DNA of 5,732 nt, taken from positions 1-5,732 of the forward strand of contig CAYXBG010000100.1 of the NCBI GenBank assembly GCA_964463145.1, in the 5' to 3' direction. Shown here piece by piece: positions 1-5,170 of this stretch. The translations under genes and the position numbers were made by a program. The notes beneath the pieces are model-generated. The model saw only the letters and a list, made by a program, of their open reading frames with translations. It was not told the origin of the DNA and searched no databases. This DNA comes from CAYXBG01 sp964463145 (lineage in GTDB: Bacteria > Acidobacteriota > UBA6911 > RPQK01 > CBDAPI01). Numbering within the stretch: the stretch's first letter is position 1; the number at the start of each line of letters is the position of its first letter.

Positions 1-60
1 ATACTTCGCAGCTCATGAGGAAGAGACTGGCTCTCTGTGACTTGGTCTACATCTGATCAA
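1..60. other. left-edge stretch, no firm gene
   Basis: No gene can be supported here. On the + strand all three frames close early, at 16-18, 38-40 and 54-56. The frame ending at 38-40 reads as a plausible acidic C-terminus (YFAAHEEETGSL) and the frame ending at 54-56 is also possible, so a gene entering from the left may finish here. Twelve to seventeen codons are too few to decide, and no convincing promoter or terminator was seen in this stretch. Confidence 0.3.
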
Positions 61-116
61 ATTAGATTCGAGAGGGTATATCTGGGGAGAGAGCAAAAGA
101 GATACTCGAATCTAAT
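61..116 (+). promoter_or_regulatory. long hairpin in the leader of the MerR-TPR gene
   Basis: Twelve bases at 61-72 (ATTAGATTCGAG) are the exact reverse complement of 105-116. Inside them TATCT (79-83) pairs with AGATA (100-104), which stacks directly on the outer stem with a one-sided 6-nt bulge at 73-78 and leaves a purine-rich 16-nt loop. The structure ends 27 nt before the start codon of the MerR-TPR gene. It is followed by AAAAGAAC rather than a T-run, and the other strand lacks a T-run too, so it does not look like an intrinsic terminator. As RNA it could be a 5'-UTR stability or control element; as DNA it could be an operator for a dimeric repressor. The pairing is seen; the role is inferred. 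Confidence 0.6.
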
Positions 117-124
117 AAAAGAAC

Positions 125-129
125 AAGGA
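125..129 (+). promoter_or_regulatory. distant Shine-Dalgarno for the MerR-TPR gene
   Basis: AAGGA lies 14 nt before the ATG at 144, which is longer than the usual 5-9 nt. It is the only SD-like run between the leader hairpin and the start codon, and no other in-frame start exists in this leader. Either the site works poorly or the nearby hairpin affects its use. Confidence 0.4.
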
Positions 130-143
130 CACACGAAAACAAC

Positions 144-1031
144 ATGCTCAAATATTTCAGACAGCAGGATGTGACGAGCATACTTGGAATCAAAATTGGA
201 CGGCTCAAATACTGGGATCGTATAGGGCTCGTACAACCTAGCTTGAGGGAAAATCATCGAATCTTTTACGATTTCCAGGATCTGGTTTGCCTAAGAACTG
301 TAAACAGTTTGATAAAGAAAGGAATCCCCGCAACCCATTTAGCACGAGGTGTCGCGAAAATAACAGCTCGCATGCCGGAAGATAGAAAGGTGCTTACAGG
401 TATACGCATCCTTTCAATCGGCAAGCGTGTCGTTGCGAGTCTAGGAGATCAACTTATCGACGGACTATCCGGCCAATATCTCCTCAATCTCGATTGGGGG
501 CAAGTGGAAGGAGAAATCCAAGAGAAAATTGACAGCTTTCAGTCAACACGTGATGCCCAAGAATGGTTTCTGGAGGGAGTCCGTTACAATGCCAATAGTT
601 CCACTCATGAAGATGCCATGCATGCATACCGTCAAGCCATCAGACAGGACCCTAACCATATAGAGGCCCATATAAATTTGGGGGCTCTATATTACTTGCG
701 ACGAGCCTTCAATGACTCTAAGCGCTGCTTTGAAAGAGCTTTGTCTTCTAGCCCGGAACACTCGAGGGCATTATACAATCTTGGCAATGTCTCCGATGAA
801 CTAAACGATCCTGAGATGGCTGTCGAGTACTACGAGAGAGCAGCGACCGCCGACCCTGATTTTGCCGACGCTCACTATAACCTCGCTGCTGTTGCTGAGA
901 AGTTGGGAGAAAAGGATAAAGCTCTTAAACATTGGAGTATTTATCTTGAATCTGACACAACTAGCCTTCATGCTGAAATTGCAAGAAAGAGGATTGTCTT
1001 CCTGAGGGGAGACCTACCCGATAGCGATTAA
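144..1031 (+). CDS. MerR-type HTH and TPR-repeat protein
   Basis: Predicted cytosolic protein of 295 residues with two parts. Residues about 5-75 are a MerR-family winged HTH: VTSILGI helix, then RLKYWDRIGLVQPS, followed by the wing, RIFYDFQDLVCLRTV and LIKKGI, all typical of MerR DNA-binding domains. A linker (about 85-120) contains a GQYLLNLD segment. Four TPR-like units follow at about 138-171, 175-206, 209-240 and 243-274; the clearest is ALYNLGNVSDEL ending in ERAATADPDF. There is no effector-binding domain and no cysteine-rich metal loop of classical MerR sensors, so the signal is probably a protein partner bound by the TPRs. This is inference. The ATG at 144 is the only in-frame start and begins just before the HTH. 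The gene is likely co-transcribed with the DtxR-family regulator 53 bp downstream. Targets are unknown. Family assignment is confident; function is not. Confidence 0.88.
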   Translation: MLKYFRQQDVTSILGIKIGRLKYWDRIGLVQPSLRENHRIFYDFQDLVCLRTVNSLIKKGIPATHLARGVAKITARMPEDRKVLTGIRILSIGKRVVASLGDQLIDGLSGQYLLNLDWGQVEGEIQEKIDSFQSTRDAQEWFLEGVRYNANSSTHEDAMHAYRQAIRQDPNHIEAHINLGALYYLRRAFNDSKRCFERALSSSPEHSRALYNLGNVSDELNDPEMAVEYYERAATADPDFADAHYNLAAVAEKLGEKDKALKHWSIYLESDTTSLHAEIARKRIVFLRGDLPDSD

Positions 1032-1084
1032 AAACCTAGGCCATACTTTATCTAGGCAACAATTCACAAAATATTTTATGTAAA
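1032..1084 (+). promoter_or_regulatory. putative promoter/operator of the DtxR-family gene
   Basis: This 53-bp gap has no Shine-Dalgarno sequence. CTAGGC occurs twice (1036-1041 and 1052-1057, 16 bp apart), and the first copy lies partly within the palindrome CCTAGG (1035-1040). Further down is the perfect 10-bp palindrome AAAATATTTT (1068-1077), overlapped by ATTTTA-TG-TAAAAT (1073-1086), which runs into the start codon. TATTTT (1072-1077) could be a -10 box; it ends 7 nt before the ATG, so transcription would begin at or next to the start codon. No good -35 is visible. Overlap of the palindromes with the possible -10 and start site would suit autorepression by a dimeric metalloregulator. 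The palindromes are seen; promoter and operator roles are inferred. Confidence 0.4.
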
Positions 1085-1738
1085 ATGATTAGCCGAGCGA
1101 CAGAAGATTACTTAAAAACTATTTACCTTCTGAGCGAATCAGGTGGAAGAGTTTCTACTTCCAGCTTGGCCGAAAAGCTTGATTGTTCTGCAGCCAGTGT
1201 GACCAATATGCTGCAGAAGCTAGCCTCACTGAAATTGGTTTCGTATCAACCCTATCAAGGAGTCCGTTTAACCGAGCCAGGGGAGAGAATAGCCCTAGAG
1301 GTAATCCGGCATCATCGCTTGATAGAGCTCTACCTCAAAGAAGTTCTAGGGTACAGCTGGGACAAAGTGCATGAAGAGGCTGAAAAACTCGAGCACGTAA
1401 TTTCGGATGAATTTGCTGAGCGTATTGACAAAGCTCTTGGCCACCCAACACACGACCCACACGGTCATCCAATTCCAACCAAAGATGGATCTCTGAGAAG
1501 TGACCAACTACCTACCCTTTGGGAAATCCCGGAAGCAACTGATGTTGTAGTCACAAGAGTTAATGACCATGACCCTTCTGTACTACGTTATTTAGACTCA
1601 CTTGGCATTTACCCTCAAGTCCGCATAGCAGTCTTAGCTAAAGCACCATTTAACGGCCCTCTAGAGGTTATGGTTGAAAAGGTCCCTCGTAGCCTCAGCG
1701 AAGAACTTGCATGCCAGATATTTGTGACGATTGAATGA
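1085..1738 (+). CDS. DtxR/MntR-family metal-dependent transcriptional repressor
   Basis: Predicted 217-residue metalloregulator of three domains, close to DtxR/IdeR length. Residues 1-72 are the winged HTH (ATEDYLKTIYLL, then recognition-helix region CSAASVTNMLQKL and wing YQGVRLTEPG). Residues about 73-131 are the metal-binding and dimerisation domain, ending in HDPHGHPIP, a DtxR hallmark. Residues about 147-217 are an FeoA/SH3-like domain. By alignment from memory, the primary metal site is D8, E100, E103 and H104, and the ancillary site H77, E81 and H96. D8 and E100 replace DtxR Met10 and Cys102 and match MntR Asp8 and Glu99, which favours Mn(II) or mixed Mn/Fe sensing; MntR Glu11 is a lysine here. 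The ATG at 1085 is required because D8 is a ligand and the next Met is residue 42. No SD is present. The stop overlaps the downstream synthetase start. Confidence 0.93.
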   Translation: MISRATEDYLKTIYLLSESGGRVSTSSLAEKLDCSAASVTNMLQKLASLKLVSYQPYQGVRLTEPGERIALEVIRHHRLIELYLKEVLGYSWDKVHEEAEKLEHVISDEFAERIDKALGHPTHDPHGHPIPTKDGSLRSDQLPTLWEIPEATDVVVTRVNDHDPSVLRYLDSLGIYPQVRIAVLAKAPFNGPLEVMVEKVPRSLSEELACQIFVTIE

Positions 1739-3333
1739 ATGCCCCCCTCACTCACTTACGCTTTCTCCTAAGAGCGGAACAACAATTCGGCTCTAAAATA
1801 GCAGTAATCGATGGTGTAAAGGAGTGGACCTATACCGAGTACGGAATTAGATGTCGAAAGTTAGCCACCTTATTGGAAAAGATGGGTTTGAGTCCTGGAG
1901 GAAGAGTTGCTTATCTTGCCTATAACAGCCATCACCTCCTCGAAGCCTATTACGGAGTCTGCCTAGCTGGAGGCGTCCTGGTCCCACTTAACACCAGGCT
2001 CTCAGCAGATAATATCCACTTCATTCTCCAAGACTGTGAAGCTGAATACATTTTCACAGATAAAGAATTTCTTCCTTTGCTTGGAAAATGCCCTCCCCTA
2101 GCTTCTCTCAAAGAAATCATCCCGATGGATTCTAACAGTAGAAGTACTCTGCAAAATTCAAATCAGACTGACTCATATGAACTTAGGATCGAAGACCTTC
2201 CTGAAAGTACAAACCTGGATGTGTACCAAGTCCAAGAAAATGATGTGGCTGAGATCTTCTATACTTCAGGCACCACTCACCATCCCAAAGGGGTAATGCT
2301 GACCCATCGGAATCTTTACCTGCATGGGCTAGAAACAGCTTTAGCCTATGGCACGACTGATGCAGAAGTGCAGCTACATGTCATTCCACTTTTCCATGTC
2401 AATGGATGGGGCACACCCCAATATGTAACCTGTGTCGGAGGAACTCATGTAATGCTACGGCAATTCGATCCTCAGCTAATCTTCTCCTTAATCGAGAAAC
2501 ATCAAATCACTGGAATGTCTCTAGTACCAACTATGGCGACTAGGTTACTTAATTCCCCAGGAACAAATTCCTACAACTTTTCTTCCATGCGCTATGTCAA
2601 TATAGGTGGTGCGCCATCTACTCCTAGCCTAGTACGTCAAATAGGAGAACTTCTAGGCTGTGAGTGCTCTGCAGGATATGGGCTAACAGAGACTTCTCCG
2701 GTGCTCACAGTGGCACGACTCAAGTCTCACCTGAAATCCGATACCTCCAAAAAATATGAGCGTCTAGCAAAGGCTGGATGCCCTATACCCGGAGTCGATC
2801 TCCAGATAATTAACGCCGAAGGTCAATACTTGCCGTGGGATGGACATTCTGTCGGTGAGATAGTTGTCAGGGGCGATACCGTTGCAGCAGGATATCTTAA
2901 CGCTCCTCAGGAGAATGATCGCAATTTTCGAAACAACTGGTTTCATACTGGAGATTTGGCCACAATCGACTCTGATGGTTATGTTCAGATCGTAGATCGA
3001 AAGAAAGACATCATCATTAGCGGCGGTGAAAACATCTCAACAATCGAAATTGAAAAGGTCATATTAAATCATTCAGATGTCCTGGAATGCGCCGTGGTGG
3101 CCGTACCGGACAATCATTGGGGGGAAGCCCCCAAGGCGTTAGTCGTTCTTCAACCTGAATCTTCGACCGATGAAGAATCCATACTGAAACACTGCCGCAC
3201 TCACCTCAGCAGCTTCAAATGCCCCAAAAGTGTTGAATTCCGCCTAGATCTTCCCAAGGGAGGCACTGGGAAAATACTGAAACGCCTTCTACGCGAAGAG
3301 TTTTGGAAGGATAAGGACCGACGGGTACACTAA
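1735..3333 (+). CDS. AMP-forming acyl-CoA synthetase (fatty acid--CoA ligase type)
   Basis: Adenylate-forming ANL-superfamily enzyme of 532 residues, a usual full length. It should activate a carboxylic acid with ATP to an acyl-AMP and transfer it to CoA. Motifs in order: phosphate-binding loop YTSGTTHHPKG (176-186); PLFHVNGWG (218-226), typical of medium/long-chain and AlkK-like ligases; GYGLTETSP (314-322); YLN at 387-389; WFHTGD (402-407, ATP-ribose Asp407); the hinge region DRKKDIIISGGENIS (421-435); and the C-terminal catalytic lysine K513 in PKGGTGK. The normally Gly position after TSGTT is Thr-His-His, an odd loop, but every other core residue is present, so the enzyme is probably active. 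The substrate cannot be read from sequence. The ATG overlaps the regulator's TGA (ATGA, 1735-1738), there is no own SD, and translation is probably coupled to the upstream gene. No membrane segment or signal peptide is evident. Confidence 0.93.
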   Translation: MNAPLTHLRFLLRAEQQFGSKIAVIDGVKEWTYTEYGIRCRKLATLLEKMGLSPGGRVAYLAYNSHHLLEAYYGVCLAGGVLVPLNTRLSADNIHFILQDCEAEYIFTDKEFLPLLGKCPPLASLKEIIPMDSNSRSTLQNSNQTDSYELRIEDLPESTNLDVYQVQENDVAEIFYTSGTTHHPKGVMLTHRNLYLHGLETALAYGTTDAEVQLHVIPLFHVNGWGTPQYVTCVGGTHVMLRQFDPQLIFSLIEKHQITGMSLVPTMATRLLNSPGTNSYNFSSMRYVNIGGAPSTPSLVRQIGELLGCECSAGYGLTETSPVLTVARLKSHLKSDTSKKYERLAKAGCPIPGVDLQIINAEGQYLPWDGHSVGEIVVRGDTVAAGYLNAPQENDRNFRNNWFHTGDLATIDSDGYVQIVDRKKDIIISGGENISTIEIEKVILNHSDVLECAVVAVPDNHWGEAPKALVVLQPESSTDEESILKHCRTHLSSFKCPKSVEFRLDLPKGGTGKILKRLLREEFWKDKDRRVH

Positions 3334-3353
3334 GAGTTCTTATAAATCAAAAT

Positions 3354-3379
3354 TAGTGTGGCTATCCCCAGATAGACTA
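3354..3379 (-). terminator. weak hairpin between convergent genes
   Basis: CTATC (3362-3366) pairs with GATAG (3371-3375) around a 4-nt loop. After a one-sided 4-nt bulge the stem continues with TAGT (3354-3357) pairing to ACTA (3376-3379), which includes the tsaC stop codon. Read on the minus strand it is followed by a T-containing stretch (AATTTTGATTT) a few bases on. The stem is short and the T-run is neither adjacent nor clean, so this is at best a weak terminator for tsaC. No other terminator candidate lies in the 43-bp convergent gap. Confidence 0.3.
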
Positions 3380-4000
3380 TTCTAATAATCCACCTATTTT
3401 TTCTCCGAAGGTTCCTTCTCTGAGCAGGACGGGTTTGTTCGTAGTCAAATCAACAACTGTAGACGCAGTATCTGAAGCCCCCTCCCCTAGCAAAACCAAG
3501 TCAACACTGTTCAGGAAAAGTCGTGTCAGCTCTTCCTCTTCCAAGGGGGTCTTTCCACCAGAAATATTAGCACTTGTTGAGAGGATAGGCCTTCCTAATT
3601 GGGTAAGAAGTGACTGCAGAAAAGCATCCTTAGGCAACCTTAATCCTATTTTCCCTTCCACGCTAACAATTTCTTTGGGCGCCTCCCCACCTGCTTCAAA
3701 AAGAAACGTAACCGGCCCTGGCCAAAAACTTCTCAAATGTAGGAATGACTTGGGGACACTTACCACCAGACGTTTAACCCAGGTATCGTCAGGTATGAGC
3801 AAAAGAAAACCTTTAGCCGTACTCCTCCTTTTAAGTTTGCATAATCGATCGACTGCTGACCCTTGGAAGGGATCACAAGCCAAACCGTAAATCGTATCTG
3901 TTGGAGACAGGAGAATGCCTCCGTCTGAAATAATCGCTCCTGCCCTCTCAACAAGCTCGGCTTCAGGAGTTACGGGGTCAATATTGAATACTTGTGACAT
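3377..4000 (-). CDS. threonylcarbamoyl-AMP synthase (TsaC/YrdC/Sua5 family)
   Basis: Cytosolic enzyme that makes L-threonylcarbamoyladenylate from threonine, bicarbonate and ATP, the first step of the universal t6A37 modification of ANN-decoding tRNAs; TsaB/D/E complete the pathway and are not in this window. The 207-residue length fits the single-domain TsaC form, without the extra C-terminal Sua5 domain. Hallmarks are PTDTIYGL (33-40), the KRRS segment (57-60) within the basic substrate-binding stretch, WPGPVT (93-98), KIGLRLPKD (117-125), STSAN (141-145) and STVVD (180-184). The ATG at 4000 has a modest SD-like GGGTGA about 8 nt upstream on the minus strand. The gene converges on the acyl-CoA synthetase and diverges from the iron-transport operon. 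It is a housekeeping gene, and I see no functional link to its neighbours. Confidence 0.95.
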   Translation of the reverse strand: MSQVFNIDPVTPEAELVERAGAIISDGGILLSPTDTIYGLACDPFQGSAVDRLCKLKRRSTAKGFLLLIPDDTWVKRLVVSVPKSFLHLRSFWPGPVTFLFEAGGEAPKEIVSVEGKIGLRLPKDAFLQSLLTQLGRPILSTSANISGGKTPLEEEELTRLFLNSVDLVLLGEGASDTASTVVDLTTNKPVLLREGTFGEKIGGLLE

Positions 4001-4010
4001 TGAGAATCAC

Positions 4011-4069
4011 CCGGCAACCATGCATCCCCTTTTCGGGCAATTATTGACTATGCCGGCAAATCAATGCAT
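4011..4069. repeat. repeated CCGGCAA / ATGCAT motifs in a divergent spacer
   Basis: CCGGCAA occurs at 4011-4017 and 4053-4059, with a near copy CGGGCAA at 4034-4040. The two exact copies are followed, after 2 and 4 bases respectively, by ATGCAT (4020-4025 and 4064-4069). The outer CATGCAT (4019-4025) and ATGCATG (4064-4070) also form an inverted pair, and TGCCGGCA (4051-4058) is itself a palindrome. The array lies between the divergent tsaC and iron-binding-protein genes, so it may be an operator cluster. The motifs do not resemble a Fur or DtxR box known to me. Repeats are seen; function is inferred. Confidence 0.4.
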
Positions 4070-4072
4070 GTT
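4044..4072 (+). promoter_or_regulatory. weak sigma70-like promoter for the iron operon
   Basis: TTGACT (4044-4049) is a good -35 match. Seventeen bases later CATGTT (4067-4072) is a poor -10, with 3 of 6 matches, preceded by TG at 4065-4066. A start near 4079 would give a leader of about 38 nt. The poor -10 would suit an activated or repressed promoter, but the evidence is only the hexamer match. Confidence 0.3.
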
Positions 4073-4081
4073 AGGTGACCT
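4073..4081. promoter_or_regulatory. small palindrome near the predicted transcription start
   Basis: AGGTGACCT is a palindrome around a central G and is preceded by TT, giving TTAGGTGACC. The first half resembles the TTAGG half-site of DtxR/IdeR operators, but the second half departs from it. It sits just downstream of the possible -10 and 35 nt before the binding-protein start, a good place for a repressor. A match this short could be chance. Confidence 0.25.
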
Positions 4082-4116
4082 GGAGAATACCACTAATAAA
4101 GAGAACTCTCTGAAAA

Positions 4117-5136
4117 ATGAAATACAAACTCCCCCTCATTGTTCTCTGCCTTATTATTTCCTGTGGGCCGGGCCAGGAACCAGAGGAAGTGGTCAATGTC
4201 TATAGTCATCGCCACTACACAGCCGACCGACCTCTTTTTAAGAAATTTGAGGCCTCAACAGGAATTCAAGTCAACATACTTAAGGCGGGTGCTGATGAAC
4301 TAATCAACAGACTCGAATTAGAAGGCGAGAATTCTCCAGCAGATTTACTCATAACAGTCGATGCCGCACGGCTCCACCGTGCCAAAGTGAAAGGGCTTTT
4401 ACAATCTGTATCCAGCTCGACTCTTAATACCGCAGTGCCCGAACATTTCCGAGATCAAGAAAACACCTGGTTTGGCTTGACCAGTAGAGCACGAATTATT
4501 GCCTACTCTAAAGAACGTGTCGATCCTACCGACTTAGGAACCTATGAGGATTTAACAAACCCCAAGTGGCACGGCAAAATACTCGTCCGTTCATCAGCCA
4601 ACGTTTACAACCAATCTCTTCTGGCCTCCATTATTGCCGCAAAAGGAGCCGACGCTGCTAGGTCTTGGGCCGCTGGGGTGGTTAAAAACATGGCTCGCAC
4701 ACCTAAAGGAAACGATCGGGATCAAATAAGGGCCATTAATGACGGCATAGGAGATATTGCTCTCGTGAACAGTTACTACATAGGATCACTGGCCAATTCC
4801 TCCGATCCTGCTGATAGAGAGGTCGCCCAAGCAGTCGGCATTCATTTCCCAAATCAGACAGACCGAGGAACGCATGTAAATGTCAGCGGTGCAGCTGTTA
4901 CTGCAAATGCACCGAATAAATATAACGCCATTCTATTGATAGAATTCCTCACAAGCATTGAAAGTCAACATGTATATGCTCAGAATAATTATGAGTATCC
5001 TGTTCGACAGGACACCTCCCTAGCTTCGATTTTAGCTTCCTGGGGAGAATTCAAATCAGATCCTTTACCCCTGTCCAATCTGGGTAAATACAACGCATCG
5101 GCTGTGGCTTTATTCGATGAAGTAGATTGGCGATGA
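4117..5136 (+). CDS. Fe(3+) ABC transporter substrate-binding lipoprotein
   Basis: Extracytoplasmic ferric-iron-binding protein (339 residues) that should deliver Fe(III) to the permease encoded next. The N-terminus is a lipoprotein signal: MKYK, hydrophobic stretch 5-14, and lipobox LIISC with Cys16 as lipidation site. VNVYSHRHY (26-34) is the first strand and loop of FbpA/FutA-type proteins. The candidate iron ligands H33, Y34, Y164 (in NVYNQSLLAS) and Y220/Y221 (in NSYY) reproduce the residue spacing of the Synechocystis FutA1 set (His54, Tyr55, Tyr185, Tyr241, Tyr242, as I recall it) exactly, so the FutA-like rather than the His/Glu/Tyr/Tyr FbpA site is favoured. The C-terminus ALFDEVDWR is also typical. 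The ATG at 4117 has only a weak AGAGA upstream (4100-4104). A hairpin spans the stop codon. Iron is inferred from family; other metals are less likely. Confidence 0.93.
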   Translation: MKYKLPLIVLCLIISCGPGQEPEEVVNVYSHRHYTADRPLFKKFEASTGIQVNILKAGADELINRLELEGENSPADLLITVDAARLHRAKVKGLLQSVSSSTLNTAVPEHFRDQENTWFGLTSRARIIAYSKERVDPTDLGTYEDLTNPKWHGKILVRSSANVYNQSLLASIIAAKGADAARSWAAGVVKNMARTPKGNDRDQIRAINDGIGDIALVNSYYIGSLANSSDPADREVAQAVGIHFPNQTDRGTHVNVSGAAVTANAPNKYNAILLIEFLTSIESQHVYAQNNYEYPVRQDTSLASILASWGEFKSDPLPLSNLGKYNASAVALFDEVDWR

Positions 5137-5150
5137 TACTTCATCGAATA
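5111..5150 (+). promoter_or_regulatory. perfect 14-bp inverted repeat at the binding-protein/permease junction
   Basis: Bases 5111-5124 (TATTCGATGAAGTA) are the exact reverse complement of 5137-5150, with a 12-nt loop (5125-5136) that ends in the TGA stop of the binding-protein gene. No T-run follows, so it is not a classic intrinsic terminator. Hairpins here are known in other ABC-importer operons, where they protect the 3' end of the binding-protein mRNA and let the binding protein outnumber the permease. The hairpin ends 20 nt before the proposed permease start, so it could also affect its translation. Confidence 0.7.
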
Positions 5151-5170
5151 TTGGGAATGGTTTTCCGGAG

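Noticed and set aside
57..257. 66-codon - strand frame over the leader hairpin and MerR-TPR start
   Set aside because: Half of it is antisense to the HTH domain, and the translation has no recognisable motif.
3435..3890. 151-codon open frame on the + strand opposite tsaC
   Set aside because: It lies wholly antisense to a clearly conserved TsaC gene, has a low-complexity Ser/Lys-rich translation and no recognisable motif.
4040..4064. tsaC promoter on the minus strand (AATAAT with TTGATT)
   Set aside because: The two hexamers are only 13 bp apart, too short for a sigma70 promoter, and no better -35 is present.
3915..4205. 96-codon + strand frame crossing the tsaC start, the divergent spacer and the binding-protein start
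   Set aside because: It overlaps two well-supported genes in other frames and its translation resembles no protein family.
61..5150. Shared ATTCGA core in the arms of both strong hairpins
   Set aside because: Only six bases are common and the flanks differ, so this does not support a dispersed repeat family.
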